Below are positions 21,724 to 32,953 of a stretch of DNA of 33,341 bases, piece by piece. This DNA comes from Ichthyophonus hoferi (taxonomy: Eukaryota > Opisthokonta > Ichthyosporea > Ichthyophonida > Ichthyophonidae). Positions within the stretch are counted from its first letter, which is position 1. Each line of letters starts with the position of its first letter. The notes beneath the pieces were generated by a model. That model saw nothing but the letters and a program-made list of their open reading frames with translations. It was not told the DNA's origin and did no database searches. A program made the translations under genes and the position numbers. The stretch covers positions 116,515-149,855 of the forward strand of contig NAOQ01000007.1 in NCBI GenBank assembly GCA_002751075.1, in the 5' to 3' direction.

Positions 21724-22319
21724 AAACAATAAGATCAACGATACATGCTAATGTTAAGCGGCATGAAGACCTGGTTACACAAATGCAATAATTACAAGAA
21801 ACAATGCTGCATTTACTACAGATGATGACACAAATCTTGCCACAACTAATTCCTCGGGGAAATCAATTATCTATGATCTCCCCTCAACCAGTTTTACAAC
21901 CGCCACCACCTGTACAGCCCGTTGTATCACAACTCACAATACATCCCATTTCCTGTGCCCAATCCAAACATCTTAATGTGTACTCATTTGGAACCTTTCT
22001 TTCAGTCTAAGAACAGCCATCCACTGTTCCCATCTAATCAAATTATCCCCACGGTTAACAATGTGCCACTTGAACCCCCAACTGTACCATCACATGTATT
22101 GCCACTCCTAGACTATGGGATAGATGCGTCCTACACCAAAGCATTACCCTTGCTATCTCCTCTTGCCGCTAATCTACAGCCTCAAGCAGGCTCAATAGAA
22201 CTCCCTGAGTCTGTGGGAGAAAAAGCGGCAGATTCGTCCAATGACAACAAAAAAATGAAGTACCTATAAGGCAGGAAATTGCAGAAGAACCTGCACGAGC
22301 GTAATCAAGATATGAACTT

Positions 22320-22904
22320 GTGACAACAAGAAGTGACACTACCAACATCCTACTTATGGCTATCCCTCCATTAAAAGTTGGATTCAAGCCACACCTTGCA
22401 GCACATGGGTTAGAAGAAAAACTAAATGTGGACTATCACAATATTTTGAGCTCAGTGTGCTCATTCGTGAATATTAGATTTTGGCTGAACATAGCAGGAT
22501 CCCGCGGGCATGACCTAAAACGACTAGGCATAAAGGCTGCCTACCTACACAGCTACCTAGATGCGCCCATGTTTCCAGTACAACCGTCAATGTCTACGAA
22601 ATCAAAAAACGAGAACACGTTTTCAAGCCTGGACTCATCCACTTTATAGGATACTCAAGTGCAGATTTTTTCTGACGCTGGGAAAGTACCATTGTATGGA
22701 GATAACACAAGCGCAGTAAGACTGTGCAGCAAGATGTGTGTTCCCAAGATCACATGTCATATCGCTGTTCAATTTCATTACATTAGAGAAGCAGTGAATA
22801 ATAATGAGATTGAAGTCAGAAACGTCTTATCCGCGGATCAAGTTGCTGACTGCCTGACCAAGTTTTTTGAACTCGGATCATTTCAAATAGCCAAGAAACC
22901 ATAG
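22320..22904 (+). mobile_element. Copia reverse transcriptase and RNase H remnants
   Basis: A plus-strand frame reads FKPHLAAHGLEEKLNVDYHN, then FVNIRFWLNIAGSRGHDLKR and GIKAAYLHSYLDAPMF, the N-terminal part of a Copia reverse transcriptase. From 22659 the frame reads YGDNTSAVRLCSKM, HIAVQFHYIREAVNNNEIEV and LSADQVADCLTKFFELGSFQ, the Copia RNase H end. These are fossil parts of the element at 19972-23500. Confidence 0.9.
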
Positions 22905-23015
22905 GCAATAAATTATATGGACATCGTATTGGAAAACACCAGTATGAGCGCACCAATGTGGTAACGATCTTTCTTTTTCTTTTGGCTCCCTCTAAAGTTC
23001 CAGCCAATGGGAGAG

Positions 23016-23500
23016 TGTTACAAGATCGCTAATAAGTAGGTTCGACCGAAGCCCAGATAATAAGATCAATGATTGTGGCTCAAGATTAGTTAGTTGCATA
23101 ATGATTTAGGTGCATTCATAATTTGCATATATGTAGTGAATCAGCCAATGAGCCATATAAAGAAACACTACGTATATAAATGACTGGTCCCATTTAGGTT
23201 ATTAAACAGAGCTATGCGGGTGTTAGCTAAAAGTGGCCATTGGCAGTAAAATGAAATATAAAAGTAATCAGAAGTCAATAATAAAGGATTCCCGCTCACA
23301 CATATGCGAGAACACAAGCAAAGATACAACTCGTTCACACATACGTGGTATCAACAGAAAAATACGAATTCTCGTAAACGCACACAAAAATACTTTGCAT
23401 TTACTTATATATGTAATAAACACATCGTTATTGTCTAATCCACCACTGGCTCTCATAGACGATAATTAGTGTCCAGATCTCTCGCTCGTTCAGAACTTAG
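23016..23500 (+). repeat. Right LTR of the second Copia fossil
   Basis: The LTR begins TGTTACAAGATCGC after the purine tract GGGAGAG. It shares with the left LTR the AGTGAATC-GC core, the CCCGCTC...CATATGCG block and the TTCGT-ACACA run. Its 3' limit is unclear; I place it near 23450-23500. Confidence 0.65.
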
Positions 23501-23527
23501 AGAACTGCTTACTAGTATTAAATAGCG

Positions 23528-23776
23528 ATGATAGTTAATATTTTACATCGTAATATGTCAACACTTACTGATAGATTTCATTGTGCAATTTCCACATTCG
23601 CACCTAAGCACATCAAAGCTTCTACCCTTTTGAATCGGAACAAAGATATAATTACTACAGCCAGATACTTAGAGGGTTGGTATGGGCCCGCTATAGAATC
23701 TCTATTACAACAACTGAGCCTTAAAGATAGAACCGATCAAATGACTATTTCTAATAACACTGGTCCACCAATATGA
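23528..23776 (+). other. Unrecognised 82-codon open frame near the right Copia LTR
   Basis: The frame opens with MIVNILHRNMSTLTDRFHCA and continues with a plausible mix of charged and hydrophobic residues (TARYLEGWYGPAIESLLQQL). I do not recognise the family. It lies between the right LTR and a leader-like sequence (about 23786-23865) resembling the Copia leader at 20395-20470, so it may be another retroelement fragment and not a host gene. Confidence 0.3.
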
Positions 23777-24008
23777 ACCACTACCAGTTATACAATTGGA
23801 GATTCTGACGGCTGTGGACAAGTCAATAGAACTGACACAGTTTCGGATAGCTATGAATCCTGTTTCTCACATGCATTAGGTGCTACCGAATTATTCAGTT
23901 TATGCAAGTATGACACTCTCGGGGTTTAAAATACAAGTAAATATATCACCTTTAATAATAACCTCAATGATATCAGCATCTGGTAATTGAGAAACATAAA
24001 ATCTATTT

Positions 24009-24228
24009 GAAAAGTAATGACTTGATTAGTGTTTTTATTAATTGTGATAAAAATAATGCAGCCAACTCCTTTGATCAACATCATCAATGTGTCATTGCCA
24101 ACCAAAATATTGATATATTATAGTGGGTGGTCACTTTAATAAATATTTCTTTCCAAAACGATGCGCGAAAAGCATTGCTCCAATTAGGAACAAATTTTTT
24201 ATGCCAGCTATTCGTACAGATGGGCTAA
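24009..24228 (+). repeat. Repeat B, copy 2
   Basis: This is the direct-orientation partner of 19782-19971, beyond the right end of the second Copia fossil. The two copies are roughly 80% alike by eye. Confidence 0.8.
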
Positions 24229-25253
24229 AGATGACGTGGATAACAATAGGGTATGTGCTAAAAATAAAAAAAACCAATATATTAACATTGGAACCTTAAG
24301 CATACCCAGAGTGTACACCAATGGTTTATAAGAACATTTTTACATATAGAGCTAAATACAAATTATAAAATACCAATTTTTGAATGATAGATATTTGTAG
24401 TGTAGAAATAACATTGACTCATGACGATATGTAAGGATTCAATGCCATATGGTCTTCAGGTCCTTTGTCAACGTGTATTCATGTACTTCATTGATATTAA
24501 TTGTTTGCCTGCCTTTTCTAGGCTGTCTTAATTGACTGTGAATCGCTATTGTTAAGAACCATAATATCATACAAAATGTATACTACGTGTTGTACTGAGT
24601 GATAATAGTAGGAACAGACAGGCTAGGTTTGGTTGAAGTATTGAATAATGGAAAAAGAATTCACAGAGAAATTCAAAAAGTGTAGTTAGTTGGGATATGG
24701 CAGTTATATTCGACTAGAGATATAGGAGAGCATGACTAAGAAAAAACATTTACTCAAATGGAAAAAATGATGATTGAAACCAAGCTGAAGTACTCTATTG
24801 ATGTATATTACATACATGCCTTAGATTGCTGCACATGCAGGCAGAGTATGTTTATTATTTTCTAACAATTATCCCCATATTGTTAGAGAGAAGCTATAAT
24901 AGTGTCGAATAAGTACATACTATTGGTATCCAATAATTGCTGCATATTACCTTAAAATTTATTGTACTGTTGTCTCATATTGCCTTACGCAAGATACTTG
25001 ACTCAGCTGCAAGTAAACAAGCCCTTGTTTGGCCATGACACCTTATAGGATATAATCCATATCGAATATTGTTTTCTGATTTACTTGCATCAGCATTTGC
25101 AGTTTAAGAAAAACACAAAGGAAGACTGCAAAGATTACAACAATAACGTTATTCATGCGTAGCAGCTCTCCACCAAAATCCATAAACTATTTCCTTGCAG
25201 TCTTCCTGAACACGCCTTGATCGAAGCATTCTTACTGACATAGTAATATTATT
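24229..25253. other. AT-rich intergenic region 3' of the GTF3C2 homologue
   Basis: About 1 kb of AT-rich sequence with no credible open frame, RNA gene or repeat. It must contain the 3' UTR of the GTF3C2 homologue near 25100-25253; no clear AATAAA was found just downstream of the stop. Confidence 0.6.
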
Positions 25254-28200
25254 CTATTTTTTCCCCTTCTTCTTAGAAGCAGCAGCTTTCGGCTGAGGCA
25301 CATTATCGGGTATGACTGGACGTCCAGCCCTGCAGTGAGAGAACATATGAGCAAGAATAATAGAGAAGAATAGTTGGATATTGTACGCCCGTATTTTATA
25401 CTATTGCACTTAACTACTCCACTGTGAACAATACGAAAAGCTTTAGTACACGTACTTAACAATAGTTTCTATTTCACATTTAAAAAAAAAGGCAGATAAC
25501 GTCTCGAATAATAGATATATCATATTTCGGATATAAAATACACAGTTACGTTACCGAGCCTGTACCAAAACTTACTTGAGGTCGCCGATCCAGCGTAGAC
25601 GAATAAGACCAGATGCACCCCCAAAGACTAGCCAATCATGATGACCCTTGTTGTGATTCAATGTGATCTGCAGGGGGACAGAGGGTGTGGGTGTAAATAT
25701 GCATGTCTATCACCTCGCAAGGCCCTAACAACTATATCATCCTCATCATTTACCCTTACTTATGAGGGCGTATTTCCTTCTCCACCTCCCTCCAATCTAA
25801 TCCAGCAATATGTACCTCTTATTTTATTTTAGTTATTTCCGTTTATTGACTCACACAACACTCATGTACATTTTTCATCAAGGCTACACAGGTATACTCC
25901 TGTTTATTTTCTATTATGATGTATTGCTATTCCACTTACCCGGTTAATAGATGCCCCAAGGGGTGCGAAGTCAGTTACCTGGGCTGCGTTCTTGCCAACC
26001 GAGCTTAAACTCTCTGCCCGCGCAATTTCCTGTATAATTATACAAAAATATACCAAGGAAGAAAGTCAAAAGGCAAGATAAAGTAAGAACAGAGAAGGAA
26101 AGGATGAGAGGGAAGAGAGGTTTAAAACACAGGTCGCCAAAGATACAGACAGGGTGTATAGTTGATAATATCACAATTTATTCTTAAATAGCTCACTTTT
26201 AAGCTTCATCTTTATCTGTTTGGAGAGTTGGCAGTGGGAGGGTCGAGGCAATATAGATATCAGGCAAGAGGGAGAACATACGGGCCAAGCATTAGGAACC
26301 AACGGCCACATACGACCACAACTACCATAAAGGAGACAGCAAGTAGTAGGGGCAGATATATGCAAGTATATATACTGAATGCATGTACACGCGTACTGTC
26401 ACATAATAGTATTTAAATACACAGGGTATACAGGTATACACGAGACATGCAGGTCTGTATGTATGCCCTCTCTAGTATAGGGGTGGGCTGAAGGTACCTA
26501 CCCCCTTATGATAGGCCACTAGAGGGTAGTCCTGGAACACGTGCACCTTCCCTTCCTCTCTCTCCTCCAGATATTCTCGGAACAACCCCACCTCAGGCCT
26601 CTATGGATATAAGGAGTGCATGTGGATTGGTAGATAATCATGGACCATTAGCATCTACAACAAACAACACATACTGTTCTCAACCATTTCTTACTGGATA
26701 TTGTTTCCAAATCACGTGACTGAAAACTATCTGTGGGGCTAGAGACCACGAGTCCTTATATAAGAGATAACTCTTAAATATCAGAGATCATATAGGTCCC
26801 TGGGCCAATGGTTAGCACCGGCACATTATAGCCGTATGAGTATACTTACTGGGCGTGCAGACAGGTCAAGTATTGTTAGCTACACATAAAAGGTAGATCG
26901 GAGATAATACAAAAAGTTGTTATGTATGCGCGTATCCATTAATAGAGAGTACGTATATGTCTACCAATGAAATGCCGGACTATAACTAGAATGTTGTGAT
27001 ATCCCTATATGGCAATATTTCAGGGGAGGAAGGGAGAAGGCATGGATACAGAAAGGGGTGAGGTACGACCTGGAGGACGATATTAAAAAGGGGAACAGAA
27101 GGGAAGAAGCCAAAGGACATAAAGGAACAGAGAGAGACAAGGAGGTGGAGGGAGGGCTTACTCCATTCCTAAAGATCTTCTCTAGTAGGCGAGGCATGTA
27201 GCACCATCTAACCAGACCCCCTTCGTCACAGGAGAGCAAAGAGCTTTTCGTAGCAATAGGACACAGATCCTGGGGGAAGAGGCGAGTAAATAAAGAGGGG
27301 GCGGGCGGGTCGGTAGGCCATTATACAAAGAACGACCTAGATATCTAGAGGTAAGCAACCTAAATAGCTAGAGGTAAAGGTAAGCATGGCCATTGTATAC
27401 CTTAAGGGTGCTTAGATTAAAGCAGGAGTAATGGTGTATGTGTAGGCACAAAAACAAATAAACATGAAGGAATAGATAGAACCACCAGGGCGGCCTCACA
27501 GGAAACACGTACCCATACAATGCCATCATGCACAGCACAGCGGACTGCCCCTGTACTAGATGTGTCCTTAACCCGCAGATGGTACTGGCGCACCCTCCCG
27601 TCATCGTCTCCCATCATAATACCTGGCGTGCCATACTCCCAGGTGATACGGGTGATCCAGCCTTTAGGGGGGCCACGGGAATGACGTCAGAGTAGATATG
27701 AGGGGCTGTAAGATCTTTTCTTTCATGGTACACAACATAGGCCACTTAGATGTGGTGTTTACTACGCATATGCACTCATGTTCATGACAGAGAGCAGAGA
27801 GTAGAGAGAGAGAAGGACTAGGTAGAGGTAAACGACGTAATAGTGCTGGGAGCATCACAAAGGTGCTCATAGGTCGGTCAGACCATAACATAAAACCAAG
27901 TTAACACATGCACAGGAATCAACCAGGCCCACCTCGTGTACAGGTCACAGAACGTACGGCCTGGCCTGGGTCTCTAAGGTCATAGAAGTGTAGGTGACCT
28001 GTGAGGTCACTGGCCGCTAGCAGGTTAACATCTGTGGGACACCAAACCACCTGAGGGAGGCGGCAGGGGAGGGAAGGGTTACATGTATAGGAGAGTGTCA
28101 GACGGCTATCACCATGATGGGCCTGACGTCACATACACCAAGTGACCCCATGGTTAGACTTGTGTATATAAGGGCAGATACACAAATATGATCTAGGGCA

Positions 28201-28308
28201 AGAGGAGAGTCTGACAAAGAGCCAATCAGGCTAAGGTTATTACCTGCATGATTGGTGAATTGCTGACAGCTATCTCGTGCACAGGATAGGTTGCCTCTGC
28301 AGGATCCT
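25254..28308 (-). CDS. GTF3C2: Second half of the GTF3C2 beta-propeller and C-terminus (exons 11-18)
   Basis: The exons encode VVWCPTDVNLLAASDLTGHL and HFYDLRDPGQ, ITRITWEYGTPGIMMGDDDG then RVRQYHLRV, SSLLSCDEGGLVRWCYMPRL, a charged loop (FREYLEEREEGKVHVFQDY), FAPLGASINRITLNHNKGHH, and the closing blade DWLVFGGASGLIRLRWIGDL. The protein stops after AAASKKKGKK at 25254, whereas human GTF3C2 has a further tail of about 60 residues. HFYDLRDP and the DDDG/CDEGG turns are the clearest WD features. Confidence 0.92.
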
Positions 28309-29085
28309 CTAAATATTGGTGGGGAGTTACGTGAGATACACGAGCGTTAAAGAAGGTGACAGCATGCTCATGATTGGGCCACATATAGATGAATAATAAT
28401 GGGAAGGGGAAGATAGATATAGACAAGGAGTAAATATATATGTGTACTGGCCCATCGCCATCCCCTCATCCACCAGATTGTACTAAACCTCACATATCAG
28501 GGCGTGTACCCAGTCAGCCACCAACCAACCAATGTGAAATGTACAGGCATGTCTATGCATATCTTGTAGGAGGGGGCGGGGTAAGAGGGTTGCCTACCTG
28601 CTATGCTCGCCAGATTCCACACCAGAACACAACCTGTGCATGTCACCTGACTTGTTAGTAAATGATAACCAATGATATGCTCATATGTAGGCTTGATATA
28701 GAAGATAGGGGTAAGGGCTGTTATAGATTAGTACAAAAGCAGCACAGATACATAGACTAGCCATGTAGGGATATAGCCCAGTGCATATGAGACTTGCCTT
28801 TGCCCCTCCCTCCCTTAGCTACATGGGTACATATTCCTTATACCTTCAGGCCAACATACTAATGCACTTACCATGGGTGGTACTCACAGCTAGACTAGAG
28901 GCCTGGTGAAGCGGACTCCAATGACACCTCCACAACATAGTCCCTTCCTGCTTCAACACCGTTAAGGGCTTCAAACTCACTATCACTGTATAAGGTGGAG
29001 GTGGGTTAGCGTACACAGGGAGAGGAAGAGATAGAATTGTAGACCGGAGTACCTAGGTGACGTATAGTTCATCAGTGCATATATG

Positions 29086-29119
<34 letters not shown>

Positions 29120-32100
29120 TGTATGTATGTATGTATGTATGTATGTTTATAGGTGTTACCAAAAAGGCACTCCGGCCGTAGTTTTCCATGCGATTCAAGC
29201 ACGAGAATCAACCAGGAGAATATGTGGCTATAGATAGTAAACAAACTATATATAGTTCCTTGCAGGTTATCGGTATATAGGGTACCACAGGCGATATATG
29301 AGCGTGAAACATCTAGGTCTAATGACAGTACAAGACTGCTCCACTGACTACACTCAAGCATTCAATATAAATGACTACAACAACTTGATACTAAGTTAAG
29401 GTGACCCTAACAGTAGGGGAGATGGGCGCTACCCACCAGGCCCTGACTGGGTAGGGGCCACGGCTGACGGGTGAGGCACAGCAAAGATCCTTAACATTCC
29501 ATCGCCAAAGCATGCAGCCAATAGGCCCAAGCAAGGATAAGCCTATATATGGAAGGATGGGCAAGTAGGCCAGATAGTGTGGAGACGTGTAGGAAGGGAG
29601 AGGGGAGAGGGGGAAGAGAGATGAGAGGGCGGCGGTTGCAGGGAGATGGGCCATATAACAAGGAATATAGCTCTCTAGAGAACACTGTAAAGGCCTATTT
29701 AATATGCAAATCTCACTATATTTATAAAGGACACTTAAGAGATAGCAGTCACTATGCCAGGGGGTTACAGGGTACATACGCCATCCACCAATGATGTCTC
29801 AGTCTCTTCTTGTCGCGCACCACCAGGACACCACGATAAGCAGGTCACGTGACCGTAGTTATGGGCTATGCCAAGAGCCAATCGTGGCACATCTTGTGGC
29901 CTAAAGGATATGAGGGGAAGGAGGAGAGAGTGAGCGCAGAAGAAAAAGCGGCGTATATGTAAAGATGTATTTATATTGTTAGGTGGGAGAGGGGTAGGGC
30001 CGACTCCCTTCACAACTAGAGTCAATGATAATTATTGACTAGCCAATGAAACACTTGCAGTAACATCATCTGCAATAGAGGTAGAAGAGGGCTGCAGGTT
30101 TCCCTGATTGTACGACGTGCGGCCATACATGCATTTCATTATATTCTGATTATTGCAACTTCCATGTGTGTTTGCTGATAATAGAGATGGCGTACTCTAT
30201 GGCCTCACTATTCTAGGTATTCCATTAGAGGCCTTGGTGTTTCAACGCTTGCAGAGTGAAAGAAAAAAAGAAAAAAAAAGAAAAAAGAAAAGAAAAATGT
30301 AGATGGAAAAAACTACTATCCTATCACACATAGAGAGGAGGGTAGTAGTGGTAAATAGTCCCTGTACGGCTGGCGGGGCCTCGAGGCCTATTATACACCT
30401 CTAAAACACCCCACGACAAGGACCCTGTCCTCCCCCCCCTGTGACAAAGGGCTTACTTACTCTGTAGGGTTGTTGTCCAAGGCCCCACAGTCCCACAGCT
30501 GGATCAGGCCAGGCCCCACATGAGATATCCCAATGGGGTGAGTCTCTTCCATCTCCCGATAGACCCCTAAAGCCATGTACTGCCGGCCTGCATTCAAGTG
30601 GTTCCAGTAAGGTTAGGGTTAGGGTACTTGGCGTTAAACATTAGAGAGGGTCTTTATGACCATGCACTTGGTTATCATTGTACCTATCTAGTTGTATGTT
30701 AAAGTATTGTGCAATATCATACAATATTATAATAACAAGGATATATAGGCAAGCCACTAGCAGATAAAGACCACTGTAGCTAACTAGAGAATTGTTGGCG
30801 GTAGTAACATCTACTATATCACCCTACATGTGGGCCCTGGGTCTAGTAAGATAAAGTAAGATATCACAACACAGCCCAGCCCACTCAGAATGTGTGCACC
30901 CATAGTATACAGGGAATAATGACTTCAGATACCAAGATATACTATAACACTCAGCCTACAAGCATGCTTCCCTCTGCCACCCACCTTGGCCAGGACACCA
31001 CTCTGCAGCCCACAGAGGGCCCCCTACATTAAGGATAAAGTCACCCTTCTCAGGAGGGGCTTCACTTTTAAACGAAGAGGTTGCCCAGACAGACCAGTCT
31101 GGGCAGTTGGTAAAAAGATATAAGTGTATATATATACAGTGTACTTTACAGTAAATGCTTTAATGATATATCTCCACACCGTAATTATAGTAGGGCTTCC
31201 ATCTGCTAGAAGGTTCATAATGCTTTTACTAATCAACTATATATTATTTCAGTATCAACCTACGTGCCAGTGTCCAATGGTATGCCAGTATTAACTTTTC
31301 TGGCACATTTACAATTATTCCCACGCATACAATTTAAGAAGGCAAGACTGGTATTCTAATGCACACAATCAAATAATCAAATAAAGGAGTCAACAAAGAA
31401 CCATGACGTCACCCACCAGAAACGCCCAAGGCCTGAAAGCGAGGTAGGCGGTGAATAGGCTTGTCAGCCCCATGCTGCCTAAAGAGGGGCGACTCCTCCG
31501 CCACAGGCATGTACTGGCCCCAATCACTGTACCCCCCCCCCCAAGACCAGCACCGTGGGGTATTGGTTAGCTAACCAGGTGAACATAGTAGGTGTAGTCT
31601 TTAATAGTTATGCTAAAAATTTAATTTTGGTTAAGAGTATGTTTGGAGGAATGTATGTATGTATGTATGTATGTATGTATGTGTCTGTATGTATTATGTA
31701 TATATGTATGTGTATATGTATGTGTCTGTATGTATGTGTGCATGTATGTATGCATATATATATGTTTATATACGTCTACAGTTGAGATAAAAAATAAGAT
31801 TAGTTACAAGTATGTTATAGATAATCTAGAGAGAACAAAACATGATAGATCTGTATATGTAGTAATAAATGATAGGTATAGATATAATACGCTTTACAGT
31901 TATGTTATATAGGAAGATAAAGAGAAAAGGGCACGCCTTTAGACTATTAAGGCTGGTATATCTATCATACAGATGTAAGAGAGCCATAGTGGAAAGGTTT
32001 TAGAGGTATAATACACCTAAATGTAGCTGTAATTGAAACCATGCGGCCAGCTGCCAGGAGATTAGAAAGGAATAAGCACAGTAAAAAACAGGACAAATAA

Positions 32101-32953
32101 GGCAACCATGCATCACATGCCAGTGGCTTACCAATCAGGAACCTGCTGGCAGTCTTTCTTTAAGGGGACCCATTGGGAGAAAATCAGGTTGGGTAGGTCA
32201 GGGGTGTAGGGGAGCTGGTCATAACTGTAGAATGACAGATTAAGAAAGGTGTGAGTACAGTAGGCGAATTAGTGTATACCATCTATAGCTTGGCTGCATC
32301 TAGCCAGGAACCATCCCTGACATGGCCCTAAGTGTTATGGTTACTATCACACCCTATGGCCAGGCTATTGCATAGAGGCACATGGAAGTCCTTCCTAGAG
32401 AGAGAGAGCTAACCAACTACCTCCCTAACATCTTTCTGCACCCTGGGCCAGCCTGGCCCCTCCGGGTCTCAGACACTTACATTATACCGCAATATGGCCC
32501 TGGGACTATGTGTGTAAGTATATGTACAGGAGGTTGCAAATGCTACTTATATCAATGGCCGACTGCCGCCTATCTACAGAGGGGGGTGACTTACATCCTG
32601 GCCTTAGCATCATAGTCTATATCCGAGGGAAGCACTGACATGTCCTCCTCAACATCTAGTAGCCATAGGGTCAGTAGATACTACACAGCAGGTGTACATA
32701 GCTTGCAGAAGGGCTCCACAATAAGCTCAATTGAATATAGTAGTAGTAAAAAGAAAATGCAGAAAAGGAAAGAAAAAGAAAAATGAACAAGAGGGAAAAT
32801 ATAAAATTAGACAGCAAAGTAAAAATTAATAAGAAACTGTGGAATAATTTCTAATACAATATATGTGATTAGTAATAAAGAGAGAGAGAGAGAGAGACAG
32901 GGAGGAGGGAGCGGCCCCAGCTCACCCTCAGTGGTATCGTCTGGCAGGGCAGC
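25254..32953 (-). CDS. GTF3C2: GTF3C2 homologue (TFIIIC subunit 2, WD-repeat), 18 exons, 5' end outside window
   Basis: GTF3C2 (TFIIIC110) is a subunit of the factor that recognises B-box promoters of tRNA and other RNA polymerase III genes in the nucleus. The minus-strand exons are 32926-32953, 32595-32655, 32132-32224, 31417-31526, 30985-31098, 30461-30587, 29780-29900, 29437-29542, 28888-28985, 28598-28646, 28244-28308, 27933-28050, 27513-27661, 27162-27269, 26502-26600, 25940-26029, 25576-25667, 25254-25329. They total 1704 nt, or 567 residues plus stop, with every junction GT-AG and in phase. Motifs shared with the human protein as I recall it are GGPLWAAEWCPG, HVGPGLIQLWDCGAL, LGIAHNYG...SWCPGGA, LGLLAACFGDGMLRIFAVPH and DWLVFGGASGLIRL. 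It ends in a short lysine-rich tail. The 5' exons, expected to encode an N-terminal extension, lie beyond the right edge. Confidence 0.93.
28598..31526 (-). CDS. GTF3C2: First half of the GTF3C2 beta-propeller (exons 4-10)
   Basis: These seven exons encode the first blades. In order they read DWGQYMPVAEESPLF, GDFILNVGGPLWAAEWCPGQ, GLIQLWDCGALDNN, HVTCLSWCPGGARQ, GLLAACFGDGMLRIFAVPHP, VLKQEGTMLWRCHWSPLHQ and CTGCVLVWNLASIA. The W-C-P/W-S-P pattern, with a following hydrophobic strand and a W or F, marks WD-type blades. Canonical WD dipeptides are few, as in animal GTF3C2. The exon at 28598-28646 is only 49 nt, and its inclusion is needed to keep phase between its neighbours. Confidence 0.9.
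29091..29147. repeat. (ATGT)n microsatellite
   Basis: About 14 units of a GTAT tetranucleotide in a GTF3C2 intron. On the minus strand it produces artefactual HTYIHTYI peptides. Confidence 0.97.
29543..29779. other. GTF3C2 intron; purine-rich plus strand
   Basis: This 237-nt intron carries a GGAAGGGAGAGGGGAGAGGG-type purine run at about 29592-29630 on the plus strand, which is its pyrimidine-rich acceptor side. Open frames on both strands here are shadows. Confidence 0.6.
29901..30460. other. GTF3C2 intron with A/G-rich tract
   Basis: A 560-nt intron containing an AAAAAG-type purine tract at 30259-30297. No gene or RNA is seen. Confidence 0.65.
30588..30984. other. GTF3C2 intron with short telomere-like motif
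   Basis: A 397-nt intron. It contains AAGGTTAGGGTTAGGGTACT at about 30608-30627, that is two and a half TTAGGG units. Otherwise AT-rich and featureless. Confidence 0.65.
31099..31416. other. GTF3C2 intron
   Basis: A 318-nt AT-rich intron with a GTGGGT donor and a TGCCCAG acceptor on the minus strand. Nothing else is seen in it. Confidence 0.65.
31527..32131. other. GTF3C2 intron with GTAT microsatellite
   Basis: A 605-nt intron. It contains the GTAT/TGTG microsatellite at 31651-31765 and a run of C on the plus strand just after the upstream exon. Frames encoding repeated MYVCMYV peptides here are microsatellite artefacts. Confidence 0.65.
31651..31765. repeat. Compound (GTAT)n/(GTGT)n microsatellite
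   Basis: About seven perfect ATGT units, then a degenerate TATG/TGTG tract. Confidence 0.95.
32225..32594. other. GTF3C2 intron
   Basis: A 370-nt intron between the KARI/YDQLPYTPDLPN-encoding exons. No repeat or RNA gene is seen; the 77-codon plus-strand frame is unsupported. Confidence 0.6.
32878..32897. repeat. (AG)n microsatellite
   Basis: A GA-dinucleotide run of about 19 bases, on the pyrimidine-rich acceptor side of a GTF3C2 intron when read on the minus strand. Confidence 0.9.

Larger units (their letters stand above)
19972..23500 (+). mobile_element. Second Copia-type LTR element fossil
   Basis: This is an old Ty1/Copia copy, about 3.5 kb including the assembly gap. The left LTR starts at 19972 and the right LTR at 23016; both open with TGTTACAAGAT. 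Parts visible in order: left LTR, leader with possible primer-binding region (about 20408-20425, TTGGCGACCCCAAAG), gag-like proline/glutamine-rich stretch (about 21800-22260), reverse transcriptase N-terminal part (about 22320-22600), RNase H end (22659-22904), purine tract GGGAGAG, right LTR. It is broken in several places and lacks much of a full Copia; it looks long dead. The right end is approximate. An inverted repeat lies inside it, and a related leader-like sequence lies beyond it at about 23786-23865. Confidence 0.8.

Noticed and set aside
25971-26174. 67-codon minus-strand frame ending in FKLGWQERSPG
   Set aside because: It is an alternative frame of the exon encoding EIARAESLSSVGKNAAQ, which alone fits the phases of both neighbours and matches GTF3C2.
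26197-26215. Possible 19-nt GTF3C2 microexon encoding IKMKLK, with CAG acceptor and GTGAGC donor
   Set aside because: It would start in phase 0 and end in phase 1, but the next exon (26029) begins in phase 0, and the neighbours join cleanly without it.
28983-29361. Minus-strand frames encoding HTYIHTYI repeats
   Set aside because: They are translations of an ATGT microsatellite within a GTF3C2 intron.
31555-31912. Plus-strand frames encoding MYVCMYV repeats
   Set aside because: Microsatellite artefact in a GTF3C2 intron.
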